DNA of 64,000 bases from JBGTGG01 sp964398945 (GTDB lineage Bacteria; Bacteroidota; Bacteroidia; Cytophagales; Cyclobacteriaceae): assembly GCA_964398945.1 (NCBI GenBank), contig CAYNOT010000023.1, positions 3,516-67,515 of the forward strand. Direction: 5' to 3'. Positions 17,666 through 26,609 of the stretch are shown piece after piece (within the stretch, counting starts at the first letter, position 1; each line of letters begins with the position of its first letter). The translations under genes were made by a program, and so were the position numbers. The notes beneath the pieces were generated by a model. The model saw nothing but the letters and a program-made list of their open reading frames with translations, was not told where the DNA came from and ran no database searches.

Positions 17666-17693
17666 AATCTAACGTCTAGTATCTACTATTAAC
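17666..17693 (+). repeat. Heptad tract H2, 4 units, after lipase-like gene
   Basis: Four units in 7-nt phase: AATCTAA, CGTCTAG, TATCTAC, TATTAAC. It begins 10 bases after the restored stop of the lipase-like gene. Confidence 0.55.
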
Positions 17694-17737
17694 GAACACC
17701 TGTAAGCACTTCCGAACAATCGTTTACGAAAAAAATA

Positions 17738-17771
17738 TTGAAATAAAGTTGAATGCTGACAATAAATTTTG
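17738..17771 (+). promoter_or_regulatory. Probable promoter of the ilv-leu operon
   Basis: TTG (17738-17740) followed after 22 bp by TAAATTTTG (17763-17771), close to the Bacteroidota TTG / TAnnTTTG pair with one extra T. It lies 26 bases before the leader-peptide ATG. Confidence 0.45.
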
Positions 17772-17796
17772 CCATCTTGCATCAGCAAACAATAGA

Positions 17797-17913
17797 ATGT
17801 TGAACAACACCAAAATATCCATATTATCTGGAAGCTTCGTGAAGCTCAACACTGCTATTGTCATTGGTCTGGTCATTATTATTAGCATTCTCATGAAACC
17901 GGGGCTATTGTGA
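17797..17913 (+). CDS. Branched-chain leader peptide (attenuator)
   Basis: 38 codons, ATG 17797 to TGA 17911-17913. Residues 21-32 read IVIGLVIIISIL, so 10 of 12 codons specify Ile, Val or Leu, the three end products of the operon that follows; eight Ile codons occur in all. The stop is 25 nt before the stem of an intrinsic terminator, and codons 35-37 (CCG GGG C..) carry CGGGGC (17900-17905), complementary to GCCCCG (17942-17947) in the terminator's 5' arm. This is the arrangement of ribosome-mediated attenuation known from enterobacterial ilvGMEDA. It could also be a short membrane peptide, but position and codons favour a leader. Confidence 0.8.
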   Translation: MLNNTKISILSGSFVKLNTAIVIGLVIIISILMKPGLL

Positions 17914-17938
17914 CGCGTACCAACTAAAGAAATCACGA

Positions 17939-17972
17939 ACCGCCCCGACACAATCGGGGCGGTTTTGTTTTA
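17939..17972 (+). terminator. Attenuator terminator before ilvE
   Basis: Perfect 10-bp stem ACCGCCCCGA (17939-17948) with TCGGGGCGGT (17954-17963), loop CACAA, then TTTGTTTTATA. ilvE starts at 18010. The competing antiterminator pairs 17900-17905 with 17942-17947 and would form if ribosomes stall on the Ile/Val/Leu codons; ribosomes that reach the leader stop would cover 17900-17905 and let the terminator form. Confidence 0.85.
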
Positions 17973-18009
17973 TAGGCTTTATAACAAACTAACGATTGTT
18001 TCAAATTAT

Positions 18010-18897
18010 ATGTATTACAACGACAAAACGGTAATCTTTCTCGATGGGGAATTTGTGAAGGCGAACGAATCGAATGCCGATCTCTATAGCCAAACACTAC
18101 ACTACGGCTATGGTGTTTTCGAAGGTATCCGTGCATACCTAACCATCAATGGTGTAAAAATTTTCAAAGGTGTTGAACATTACCTTCGCCTGAAAAAAAG
18201 TTGTGAACTTATTGGTATTCCGTTCGACTATGATGTAGAAGAACTGGTCCAGCTCAGTTATCAGGTATTGGAGAAAAACAATTTGACCAATGCTTACATC
18301 CGTCCGCTTGTTTTCTGCGGACAAAACATGGCGCTTGATCATGCAAAAGATGTTTCATTTATGATCTGCGCTTGGGAGTGGAGCAAATACCATGGCGATA
18401 AGTTATTGAAAGTGTGTATTTCATCCTACGAACGCCCCAATCCCAAATCAACAAAGATTGAAGCTAAAGTTTGCGGACATTATATCAATTCGATTTTGGC
18501 TACAACAGAAGCAAAAGATCGTGGCTATGGTGAAGCATTGTTATTGGACATGAATGGAAATGTTGCCGAAGCACCAGGCGCCAATTTCTTTTATGAAAAA
18601 GATGGCATACTCTACACGCCCCCGCTTGGCCATATCCTTCCGGGGATTACACGCGAAACTGTCATCAACATTTGCGAAGAGTTGGATATCCCGGTTGTTG
18701 AAAAATTCTTTACACCCGATGCATTGAATGGTGCCGACAGTGCGTTCTTGTGCGGAACTGCCGCTGAAGTTGTTGGTATTGAATCATTGGATGCGAAACC
18801 TTTTCCAAAAGAGTGGAGCCAGTCGTTGGGTGCTGTTATTCAAGATGCCTACAAATGTGCAGTGCTTGAAAAATCATTTAGTTACGTGATCATCTAG
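18010..18897 (+). CDS. ilvE: Branched-chain amino acid aminotransferase
   Basis: 295 residues of fold-type IV PLP aminotransferase; the start is the ATG at 18010 (protein begins YYNDKTVIFLDGEFV), because the longer frame would start inside the terminator U-run. Motifs: LHYGYGVFEGIRAY near residue 35, IRPLVFCG, the Schiff-base Lys in IEAKVCGHYINS, and EAPGANFFYEK with GITRETVI, typical of BCAT. It moves amino groups between glutamate and the keto acids of Leu, Ile and Val, the last step of the pathway. First gene of the operon, three bases before ilvD. A longer, separate BCAT is at 56308. Confidence 0.92.
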   Translation: MYYNDKTVIFLDGEFVKANESNADLYSQTLHYGYGVFEGIRAYLTINGVKIFKGVEHYLRLKKSCELIGIPFDYDVEELVQLSYQVLEKNNLTNAYIRPLVFCGQNMALDHAKDVSFMICAWEWSKYHGDKLLKVCISSYERPNPKSTKIEAKVCGHYINSILATTEAKDRGYGEALLLDMNGNVAEAPGANFFYEKDGILYTPPLGHILPGITRETVINICEELDIPVVEKFFTPDALNGADSAFLCGTAAEVVGIESLDAKPFPKEWSQSLGAVIQDAYKCAVLEKSFSYVII

Positions 18898-18900
18898 TTA

Positions 18901-20580
18901 ATGGAGTTGAACAAATATAGTAAGACGATCACGCAAGATCCATCATTGCCGGCAGCGCAAGCCATGTTGTATGGCATTGGGTTGACGGAAGAAGATCTTA
19001 AAAAAGCGCAGGTGGGAATTGTGAGCACAGGTTTCGAAGGAAACACGTGCAACATGCATTTGAACGACCTCGCCAAAGAAGTGAAAGAATCGGTTTGGAG
19101 TGGTGATTTAGTGGGATTGATTTTCAACACGATTGGTGTGAGCGATGGCATTTCCAACGGGACAGACGGAATGCGGTACTCATTGGTGAGCCGTGAAGTA
19201 ATTGCCGATTCCATTGAAACAGTTTGTGGCGCACAATATTACGATGGACTAATTGCCGTGGTCGGTTGTGATAAAAACATGCCGGGGTCATTGATCGCGA
19301 TGGGGAGATTAAACCGACCAGCCATTATGGTATATGGTGGTACGATTGCCGGTGGTGATTGGAAGGGAAAACAACTAAACATTGTTTCGGCTTTCGAAGC
19401 ATTCGGAGAAAAACTCGCCAACAACATTACGCCCGAAGATTTTAAAGGCATCATTCAAAATGCGTGTCCGGGTGCGGGTGCATGTGGGGGAATGTACACT
19501 GCCAACACAATGGCTTCGGCCATTGAAGCATTGGGAATGGCACTTCCGTACTCTTCTTCCAATCCTGCATTGAGTAAAGAGAAATCTGCGGAATGCAAAG
19601 AAGCGGGCAATGCCATCAAACATTTATTGGAAAAAGATATCAAACCGCGCGACATTATGTCGAAGCAGGCTTTTGAAAATGCGTTGACAATTGTGATGGC
19701 ATTAGGCGGTTCAACCAATGCGGTGTTGCATTTGATCGCGATGGCGAAAGCTGTTGGTGTTTCGGTTACAATTGAAGATTTTCAACGCGTTTCCGATAAA
19801 ACCCCTTTCATTGCTGACTTAAAGCCCAGTGGAAAATATTTGATGGAAGACCTCCATAAAATTGGTGGGGTTCCATCGGTGATGAAATACCTGTTGGAAA
19901 AAGGGTTCCTTCATGGTGATTGTATCACCGTTACCGGAAAAACGGTAAAAGAAAATTTACAACAAGCAAAGGATTTAAATTTCGAAACCCAAACCATTAT
20001 CCGCCCGATTGAAAAACCGATCAAAGCATCCGGTCATTTACAAATTCTGTTTGGCAACCTTTCCGAAAAAGGATCAGTTGCAAAAATCACAGGCAAAGAA
20101 GGTGAGAAGTTTACAGGGCCTGCCCGTGTGTTCAATAGCGAAGTTGAACTTAATCAAGGAATTGGTTCCGGAAAAGTGAAGGCTGGTGATGTGGTGGTGA
20201 TCCGCTATGTCGGCCCGAAAGGTGCGCCCGGTATGCCGGAAATGCTAAAGCCCACTTCGATGATCATTGGTGCCGGACTCGGCAGCAGTGTGGCGTTGAT
20301 CACCGATGGAAGGTTTTCCGGTGGAACACACGGCTTCGTGGTAGGCCACATCACACCCGAAGCTTTTGATGGCGGAACATTGGCACTCGTTGAAGATGAT
20401 GATCTAATTGAGATCGATGCACAACAAAATACACTCAAACTTTTGGTTGACGAAAAACAACTTGATCAGCGAAAAGCAAGTTGGAAACAACCGGAACTGA
20501 AAGCCAAAAGCGGAGTGCTTTATAAATATGCTAAACACGTAAAAACAGCTACCGATGGATGCGTTACTGACGAAGACTAA
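18901..20580 (+). CDS. ilvD: Dihydroxy-acid dehydratase
   Basis: 559 residues, normal for IlvD. The cluster-binding cysteines are C50 (NTCNMHL), C123 (GCDKNMPGS) and C195 (GAGACGGMYTANTM). It converts 2,3-dihydroxy-isovalerate and -methylvalerate to keto acids in the cytoplasm using an Fe-S cluster. C-terminal motifs GPKGAPGMPE and DGRFSGGTHG are intact. Starts four bases after ilvE; its last 26 bases overlap the start of ilvB. Confidence 0.97.
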   Translation: MELNKYSKTITQDPSLPAAQAMLYGIGLTEEDLKKAQVGIVSTGFEGNTCNMHLNDLAKEVKESVWSGDLVGLIFNTIGVSDGISNGTDGMRYSLVSREVIADSIETVCGAQYYDGLIAVVGCDKNMPGSLIAMGRLNRPAIMVYGGTIAGGDWKGKQLNIVSAFEAFGEKLANNITPEDFKGIIQNACPGAGACGGMYTANTMASAIEALGMALPYSSSNPALSKEKSAECKEAGNAIKHLLEKDIKPRDIMSKQAFENALTIVMALGGSTNAVLHLIAMAKAVGVSVTIEDFQRVSDKTPFIADLKPSGKYLMEDLHKIGGVPSVMKYLLEKGFLHGDCITVTGKTVKENLQQAKDLNFETQTIIRPIEKPIKASGHLQILFGNLSEKGSVAKITGKEGEKFTGPARVFNSEVELNQGIGSGKVKAGDVVVIRYVGPKGAPGMPEMLKPTSMIIGAGLGSSVALITDGRFSGGTHGFVVGHITPEAFDGGTLALVEDDDLIEIDAQQNTLKLLVDEKQLDQRKASWKQPELKAKSGVLYKYAKHVKTATDGCVTDED

Positions 20581-22300
20581 AACAGATACCCAACCGAAAG
20601 TAAAATTATCAGGATCTGAAATTTTACTGGAGTCACTTATAGCGGAAGGTGTCGATACAATTTTCGGTTACCCCGGAGGCGCGATCATGCCGGTGTATGA
20701 TGCACTGTATTCGTATGCCGATCAACTCAACCACATTTTGGTGCGCCACGAGCAAGGTGCTATCCATGCAGCACAAGGCTTCGCGCGTGTATCCAACCGT
20801 ACCGGTGTGGTGTTTGCCACTTCAGGGCCGGGCGCAACAAATTTAATTACCGGATTAGCCGATGCGTTAATTGATTCAACACCATTGGTGTGTATCACCG
20901 GACAAGTTTTTGCGCACTTATTAGGTACAGATGCTTTTCAGGAAATTGATGTAGTGAATACAACAATCCCTGTTACCAAATGGAATGTTCAGGTAACAGA
21001 AGCAAAAGATATTGGGAAAGCCGTGGCGAAAGCTTTCTACATTGCAAAAAGCGGAAGGCCAGGACCGGTATTAATTGACATTACCAAGAATGCACAAAAC
21101 GAATTGCTTGAAGGTTTTGAATATGAGAAGTGTGAAAACATTCGCACGTACAAGCCTACGCCAACACTACAAATCAGTCAGGTAGAAGCTGCTGCGAAAT
21201 TGATCAACAACGCGAAACGTCCGTACATACTTGCCGGACAAGGTGTGATCCTTGCGGAAGCTTCGGATGCGCTGGTTGCTTTTTCGGAAAAAACAGGGAT
21301 CCCGGTTGCCAATACATTGCTTGGTTTGGGTTCGATACCAAGTGATCATCCTAATTATGTAGGATTCCTGGGAATGCATGGAAACTATGCACCCAACTTA
21401 AATACAAATGAATGTGATGTATTGATTGCAGTAGGGATGCGTTTCGATGACCGCGTAACGGGAAATGTAAGCAAGTACGCAAAGCAGGCAAAAGTCATTC
21501 ACATCGAAATCGACAAAGCAGAGATCAACAAAATTATCCCTGCTGAAGTGGCGGTCCATGCAGACGCCAAAGAGGCACTCGAAGCCTTATTGGAAAAATG
21601 CAATGTCAACAGCCATGCAGAATGGATTGATAGCTTTCATGAACTGAAAAAATCAGAAGTTGAAAAAGTCATCCACAAAGAATTCAATCCAACCGGGGAA
21701 TTGACAATGGGTGAAGTTGTTCACGCGATTTCGGAAATCACAAAAGGGGAAGCCATTGTGGTAACCGATGTTGGCCAGCACCAAATGGTAACAGCACGGT
21801 ATTATGAATTCAAACATCCCAGGTTATGTGTGACCTCAGGTGGTGCCGGCACAATGGGTTTTGCCCTGCCCGCAGCAATGGGCGCCAAGATTGCGCAACC
21901 CGATAAAGAAGTAATCGCAGTGATTGGTGATGGTGGTTATCAGATGACAATACAAGAATTGGGCACCATCATGCAATACAATATAGGGGTTAAGATTGTT
22001 GTGCTTAACAATAGCTTTTTAGGAATGGTACGGCAATGGCAACAACTCTTCCACGAGAAACGCTATTCGTTTACAGAAATGGTGAATCCTGATTTTCTAA
22101 AAATTGCAGATGCGTACCGCATTCCATCTGTTCGTGTAAACGAACGCAACAAAATTGAAAGCTCAATAAAAGAAATGCTTCAATCGCAAGGACCTTATTT
22201 TGTGGAAATGGTGGTGGGGAAAGAAGATAACGTGTTTCCAATGGTTCCTGCAGGGGCGGGTGTATCAGAAGTGTTACTGAAAGCACCAACACAAAAATAA
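20555..22300 (+). CDS. ilvB: Acetolactate synthase, large subunit
   Basis: 581 residues. ThDP-dependent enzyme with the FGYPGGAIMPVYDALY start, the catalytic Glu (E66 in RHEQGAIHAAQG), a central FAD-binding region, and the ThDP motif GDGGYQMTIQELGTI near residues 463-478. It makes acetolactate or acetohydroxybutyrate from pyruvate. The ATG lies within ilvD (26-base overlap), so translation is probably coupled. The ACT subunit gene follows seven bases after its stop. Confidence 0.97.
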   Translation: MDALLTKTKTDTQPKVKLSGSEILLESLIAEGVDTIFGYPGGAIMPVYDALYSYADQLNHILVRHEQGAIHAAQGFARVSNRTGVVFATSGPGATNLITGLADALIDSTPLVCITGQVFAHLLGTDAFQEIDVVNTTIPVTKWNVQVTEAKDIGKAVAKAFYIAKSGRPGPVLIDITKNAQNELLEGFEYEKCENIRTYKPTPTLQISQVEAAAKLINNAKRPYILAGQGVILAEASDALVAFSEKTGIPVANTLLGLGSIPSDHPNYVGFLGMHGNYAPNLNTNECDVLIAVGMRFDDRVTGNVSKYAKQAKVIHIEIDKAEINKIIPAEVAVHADAKEALEALLEKCNVNSHAEWIDSFHELKKSEVEKVIHKEFNPTGELTMGEVVHAISEITKGEAIVVTDVGQHQMVTARYYEFKHPRLCVTSGGAGTMGFALPAAMGAKIAQPDKEVIAVIGDGGYQMTIQELGTIMQYNIGVKIVVLNNSFLGMVRQWQQLFHEKRYSFTEMVNPDFLKIADAYRIPSVRVNERNKIESSIKEMLQSQGPYFVEMVVGKEDNVFPMVPAGAGVSEVLLKAPTQK

Positions 22301-22307
22301 TAGTAGT

Positions 22308-22604
22308 ATGATAAAGCAAGACTTCACATTGGAAATCCATTCAGACAATAACTTTTCAGTCATCAACAGGATTGTCAATATCCTAAACAGAAGACGCGTA
22401 CGCATTAAAAAATTATTGGCGCATGAAGACGCACATGATTTTCACAGAGGACTAGCTGTTCTATTGGTGCATTCAACCGATGACATGATGGAGAAGGTAA
22501 AACACCAGCTCGAAAAGCTAATTGAAGTGGACCAGGTGTTATATCACATAAGCAGTGATCAATATTGTGAGCTTGCAATCAAACACAATGAAGTAGCAGC
22601 ATAG
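22308..22604 (+). CDS. ilvN: Acetolactate synthase small (ACT) subunit
   Basis: 98 residues forming a single ACT domain (FTLEIHSDNNFSVINRIVNILNRRRVRI...), the valine-sensing part of the small subunit; shorter than the two-domain IlvH type. It would bind IlvB and set feedback inhibition. The stop TAG (22602-22604) is itself the first three bases of the octad tract that follows. Confidence 0.88.
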   Translation: MIKQDFTLEIHSDNNFSVINRIVNILNRRRVRIKKLLAHEDAHDFHRGLAVLLVHSTDDMMEKVKHQLEKLIEVDQVLYHISSDQYCELAIKHNEVAA

Positions 22605-22718
22605 TTGATTAGCGAATTAGTGAATGTGGAAATTAGAAAATGAAATAAAACAAAGCAGTAACATTAACAAATCAACAAATCAACTAATTAACAAATCAAT
22701 AAATCAACAAATAAAGTT
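22602..22718 (+). repeat. Octad tract H3 between ilvN and ilvC, two arms
   Basis: Left arm in 8-nt phase from the ilvN stop: TAGTTGAT, TAGCGAAT, TAGTGAAT, GTGGAAAT, TAGAAAAT, GAAATAAA (22602-22649). After 13 bases, right arm in 8-nt phase: ATTAACAA, ATCAACAA, ATCAACTA, ATTAACAA, ATCAATAA, ATCAACAA, ATAAAGTT (22663-22718), ending on the base before the ilvC ATG. ATCAACTA is the exact reverse complement of TAGTTGAT, so the arms are inverted relative to each other. Confidence 0.85.
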
Positions 22719-23789
22719 ATGGCACAAATTAATTTTGGAGGAGTAGACGAAGAAGTAGTAACGCGGGAAGAATTTCCCATGGAGAAAGCGGTAAGTGTTT
22801 TAAAAGACGAGACCATTGCTATTCTTGGATATGGGGTACAAGGTCCTGCCCAGGCATTGAACTTACGCGATAATGGTTTCAACGTAATCGTGGGCCAGCG
22901 TAAAAACAGCAAGTCGTGGGACAAGGCCGTGGCACACGGTTGGGTACCGGGCGAATCGCTTTTTGAAATTGAAGAAGCTGCCAAACAAGGAACCATTGTT
23001 CAGTTTCTTTTGTCGGATGCAGGGCAAATTGCTGCGTGGCCTTCATTGAAGCCGTTGCTTACGCCCGGCAAAACATTGTACTTTTCACATGGGTTTGGTG
23101 TAACCTTTAACGAACAAACCGGGATCGTTCCACCAAAAGATATTGATGTGGTATTGGCTGCACCGAAAGGTTCAGGTACTTCAGTACGAAGATTGTTCTT
23201 GCAAGGAAAAGGGATCAATTCCAGTTTTGCTGTTTTTCAGGATGCAACCGGAAAGGCCCGTGAAAAAGCAATCGCGTTGGGAATAGGCGTAGGATCCGGA
23301 TATCTTTTTGAAACAGATTTCAAACGTGAAGTATATTCTGACCTTACAGGCGAGCGTGGAACATTGATGGGGGCGATTGCCGGAATCTTTGAAGCGCAAT
23401 ATGAAGTACTTCGTTCAAAAGGACACACTCCTTCCGAAGCTTTTAACGAAACCGTGGAAGAGCTTACACAAAGTTTGATGCCATTGGTTGCCGAAAACGG
23501 AATGGACTGGATGTACGCCAACTGCTCCACCACTGCTCAACGTGGTGCACTGGATTGGAAAAAGAAATTCAAAGCAGCAACACTTCCGGTTTTCAAAGAA
23601 CTTTACGACAGCGTAGAATCTGGTGCCGAAGCAAAACGCACCATCGATACCTGTAGCAAACCGGATTACCGTGAAAAGCTTGCCGAAGAATTAAAAGAAC
23701 TTCGCGAAAGCGAACTATGGCAAGCCGGTGCAACCGTGCGCCAATTGCGTCCGGAGAAAGCGGCAGTGGAAGAAAGTATGATCAACTAA
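22719..23789 (+). CDS. ilvC: Ketol-acid reductoisomerase, class I
   Basis: 356 residues. NAD(P)-binding loop GYGVQGPAQ (residues 37-45), then the KARI-N core and the helical KARI-C domain with metal-binding acids in DLTGERGTLMGA and FNETVEELTQ. It converts acetolactate to dihydroxy-isovalerate. The cofactor-loop residues after the beta-2 strand (GQRKNSKSW) include Arg and Ser/Lys as in NADPH-preferring enzymes. The ATG directly follows the octad tract; a heptad hairpin tract follows the stop. Confidence 0.95.
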   Translation: MAQINFGGVDEEVVTREEFPMEKAVSVLKDETIAILGYGVQGPAQALNLRDNGFNVIVGQRKNSKSWDKAVAHGWVPGESLFEIEEAAKQGTIVQFLLSDAGQIAAWPSLKPLLTPGKTLYFSHGFGVTFNEQTGIVPPKDIDVVLAAPKGSGTSVRRLFLQGKGINSSFAVFQDATGKAREKAIALGIGVGSGYLFETDFKREVYSDLTGERGTLMGAIAGIFEAQYEVLRSKGHTPSEAFNETVEELTQSLMPLVAENGMDWMYANCSTTAQRGALDWKKKFKAATLPVFKELYDSVESGAEAKRTIDTCSKPDYREKLAEELKELRESELWQAGATVRQLRPEKAAVEESMIN

Positions 23790-23900
23790 ACGTAAGATGT
23801 AAGACACAAGATATAAGACCCTTTACTTATGGTTGTGTCTTACAATTACCCCAATTAATATTGTCTAACGTCTTAAGTCTAACTACTTAAGTCTAACTCT
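23790..23900 (+). repeat. Heptad tract H4 between ilvC and ilvA, hairpin-forming
   Basis: Left arm GTAAGAT, GTAAGAC, ACAAGAT, ATAAGAC (from 23792); right arm TGTCTAA, CGTCTTA, AGTCTAA, CTACTTA, AGTCTAA (23862-23896), ending four bases before the ilvA ATG. Inside, TGTAAGACACAA (23798-23809) pairs perfectly with TTGTGTCTTACA (23833-23844), and ATAAG/CTTAT extends the inner stem. This is a strong RNA hairpin in the middle of the operon without a U-run. Confidence 0.85.
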
Positions 23901-25148
23901 ATGGAAACAATCACCTCATCAATCGACATCAACAACGCTTACGACATCCTCAAAAATGTTGTGCTAAAAACCCCGTTGCAGTTTCACCGGAAGCTTTCGG
24001 AGAAATTTGGCGCTGAGGTTTATTTGAAACGGGAAGACCTTCAATTAGTACGTTCGTATAAATTAAGAGGGGCTTACAACCTGATTCAAAGTCTGGACGA
24101 AGAGCAGCGAAAAAGAGGTATTGTTTGCGCCAGTGCCGGCAACCATGCGCAAGGCGTTGCGTTTTCGTGTAAGCAGCTCGCTATTAAAGGTGTCATCTAC
24201 ATGCCTGCGATAACACCCAAACAAAAAATCAACCAGGTAAAAATGTTTGGTGGGGATTGGATTGAGATCGAATTGATCGGTGATACGTTTGATGAATGCC
24301 AGGAGCATGCGCAAAAGCATTGCACCGAAAACAACATGGTGTTTGTTCCGCCCTTTGACCATTTGAAAATCATCGAAGGTCAGGGAACCGTTGCAAAAGA
24401 AATCCTCGATGAACAAAGTGACATCGATTTTATTTTTGTTCCCATCGGTGGCGGTGGCCTGTGTTCCGGGGTGAGTCAATATTTGAATACCTATTCACCC
24501 AAAACAAAAATCGTAGGTGTAGAACCACTGGGTGCGCCTTCTATGAAAAAAGCATTGGAAGCAGGAAAGCCTGTAGTCTTAGATAAAATAGAACGCTTTG
24601 TTGATGGTGCGGCCGTGAAAAAAGTTGGGACCCTTACATTCGAATTCTGTAAAAACAGTTTGCATGATATGTTGCTGGTGCCGGAAGGAAAAGTGTGTTC
24701 CACTATTTTACAACTGTATAATGAAGATGCCATTGTTGCAGAACCGGCAGGGGCCTTATCGATTGCAGCATTGGACCAATATGCCGACCAGCTAAAAGGT
24801 AAAAAAGTTGTCTGTGTCATTAGTGGCGGCAACAACGACATTGACCGGATGCAAGAGATCAAAGAACGGTCCTTGTTGCACGAAGGATTGAAACACTATT
24901 TTATTGTCCGCTTTGCGCAACGCCCGGGCGCATTAAAAAGGTTTTTGAATGACATCCTCGGCCCAACCGATGATATCGTCCGCTTCGAATTCATTCAAAA
25001 ACACAACAAAGAATCCGGGCCCGCCTTGATCGGGATTGAATTAAAATCGAAAGAAGATTATGATTCATTGGTCGAGCGGATGGATTCTTTCCAACTCAAT
25101 TATACTGAGCTCAACCAGGATGAAAACCTGTTTGAGTATCTGGTGTAA
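23901..25148 (+). CDS. ilvA: Threonine dehydratase (deaminase)
   Basis: 415 residues. PLP-dependent fold-type II enzyme: Schiff-base lysine K54 in RSYKLRGAYN, serine/glycine phosphate loop VPIGGGGLCSGV, and SAGNHAQGVA. A C-terminal ACT-like regulatory part of about 85 residues (HYFIVRFAQRPGALKRFLND...) is present, as in short biosynthetic IlvA, so feedback control by isoleucine is likely. It makes 2-oxobutanoate for the isoleucine branch. Preceded by the H4 hairpin tract. Confidence 0.95.
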   Translation: METITSSIDINNAYDILKNVVLKTPLQFHRKLSEKFGAEVYLKREDLQLVRSYKLRGAYNLIQSLDEEQRKRGIVCASAGNHAQGVAFSCKQLAIKGVIYMPAITPKQKINQVKMFGGDWIEIELIGDTFDECQEHAQKHCTENNMVFVPPFDHLKIIEGQGTVAKEILDEQSDIDFIFVPIGGGGLCSGVSQYLNTYSPKTKIVGVEPLGAPSMKKALEAGKPVVLDKIERFVDGAAVKKVGTLTFEFCKNSLHDMLLVPEGKVCSTILQLYNEDAIVAEPAGALSIAALDQYADQLKGKKVVCVISGGNNDIDRMQEIKERSLLHEGLKHYFIVRFAQRPGALKRFLNDILGPTDDIVRFEFIQKHNKESGPALIGIELKSKEDYDSLVERMDSFQLNYTELNQDENLFEYLV

Positions 25149-25266
25149 TTTCCAGGTTTCAAATAGTCAAAAGCAGGCTCTTTTCCCTGCTGGATAATGG
25201 AGTATGCTTTCTAATTTTATATCTTTTATAGATTATAATCGAAAATAGTTATAACTTTATCGGATT

Positions 25267-26394
25267 ATGATCCTTAGAATACTCGAAAATAGTATAAAAA
25301 CCCATTTAGGCATAGGAAAGGCAATCATCCTGATCGGGCCACGACAGGTTGGAAAAACCACCCTTTTGGAGAACATTTCGAAGTCATTCCCTAAAAAAGT
25401 TTTGATGGTCAATTGCGATGAGCCGGATATGCGCACGTTGCTCCAGGATAAAACTTCAACACAGTTAAGAACATTGATCGGAAGCAATGAACTGGTTATC
25501 ATTGATGAAGCGCAACGCGTAAAAAATATCGGGTTGAGCCTGAAACTCATCACCGATCAAATCAAAAATGTTCAGTTGATTGTTTCAGGTTCTTCCGCAT
25601 TGGAGCTGGCCAATGAAATCAATGAGCCCTTGACTGGCAGGAAATGGGAATTTATTATGTACCCGTTCTCCACACAAGAAATGATTGATCATCATTCAGC
25701 AATCGAAGAAAAAAGGATGCTTTCAAACCGCTTGATTTATGGGATGTACCCGGATGTCATCAATTATCCTGGCCGTGAAAAAGAAGTGTTAAAGAATTTA
25801 TCGGATAGTTATTTGTACAAAGATCTTTTTTCATTCAAAGACGTTCGAAAACCAGAAGTAATCGAGAAAATATTGCAAGCACTCAGCCTTCAAATCGGAT
25901 CGGAAGTAAGTTACAATGAGATTGCTGATTTAGTGAAATCCGATCCCACAACTGTAAGCAGATATATCGACCTATTGGAAAAAACAATGGTGGTATTTCG
26001 ATTGCCTTCGTTAAGTAGAAATCTCAGAAATGAAATCAAGAAAAGCAGGAAGATATACTTTTACGATAATGGTATCCGAAATGCAATCATCGCAAATTTT
26101 CAGGCGCTGGAATTACGAAAAGATGTGGGTGCGCTTTGGGAAAATTTTCTGGTTGCTGAACGTTTAAAGTTTACGCATTACAATAACCAATATCCAAACC
26201 GATATTTTTGGCGAACCAAGCAACAACAAGAAATCGACTATATCGAAGAGCTTGATGGAAAACTCTATGCCTTCGAATTTAAATGGAAAGGAGGGCAAAA
26301 AGTAAAACCCTCAATCACATTCACGAAAGCCTATCCTGAGAATGAATTTAAAGTAGTGACACCAGAAAATTATTTCGCATTTTTAAGTGAATAA
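25267..26394 (+). CDS. AAA_14/DUF4143 ATPase inserted in the ilv-leu operon
   Basis: 375 residues. Walker A GPRQVGKT (residues 24-31), Walker B LVIIDEAQ (D80, E81), sensor-like SGSSA, then the DUF4143 C-terminal part with a winged-helix-like segment (EIADLVKSDPTTVSRYIDLLE) and a restriction-endonuclease-like end: ALWENFLVAERL...RYFWRTKQQQEIDYIE...YAFEFKW. The E-x-DY...EFKW pattern looks like a PD-(D/E)xK nuclease fold. Role unknown. It separates ilvA from leuC in an otherwise pure biosynthetic operon; a relative is inserted in the SOS cassette at 48450. Confidence 0.88.
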   Translation: MILRILENSIKTHLGIGKAIILIGPRQVGKTTLLENISKSFPKKVLMVNCDEPDMRTLLQDKTSTQLRTLIGSNELVIIDEAQRVKNIGLSLKLITDQIKNVQLIVSGSSALELANEINEPLTGRKWEFIMYPFSTQEMIDHHSAIEEKRMLSNRLIYGMYPDVINYPGREKEVLKNLSDSYLYKDLFSFKDVRKPEVIEKILQALSLQIGSEVSYNEIADLVKSDPTTVSRYIDLLEKTMVVFRLPSLSRNLRNEIKKSRKIYFYDNGIRNAIIANFQALELRKDVGALWENFLVAERLKFTHYNNQYPNRYFWRTKQQQEIDYIEELDGKLYAFEFKWKGGQKVKPSITFTKAYPENEFKVVTPENYFAFLSE

Positions 26395-26521
26395 TTCCCT
26401 CCATCAACAACCTAACATTTGTACGTGTTTCGAAATTGATTTAAAATTCCCGGTGACTAACATTCGTTCTTTCAAAAGATTATTTTTTTTCATATATACC
26501 TTTTGATCACTCCATTAATTT

Positions 26522-26534
26522 GTTCAAATTGAAC
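26522..26534. promoter_or_regulatory. Palindrome upstream of leuC, possible operator
   Basis: GTTCAA-A-TTGAAC, a perfect 13-bp palindrome about 140 bases before leuC and 17 bases after a TACCTTTTG box (26497-26505) that could be a -7 element. No matching regulator gene is in the window. Confidence 0.35.
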
Positions 26535-26570
26535 CCAGACATGTAATTGATTTTTTAATTAAAGATATAG

Positions 26571-26609
26571 CTGCCCTTCCGACCACCATCGGGAGGGCAG
26601 TTTCATTTT
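26571..26609 (+). terminator. Terminator between ATPase gene and leuC
   Basis: 12-bp stem with one G-T pair: CTGCCCTTCCGA (26571-26582) with TCGGGAGGGCAG (26589-26600), loop CCACCA, then TTTCATTTTA. It can end transcripts of the ATPase gene, or act as an attenuator for leuCDBA; no leader peptide with Leu codons was found upstream of it. The rest of the 277-bp gap shows only the palindrome at 26522. Confidence 0.8.
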
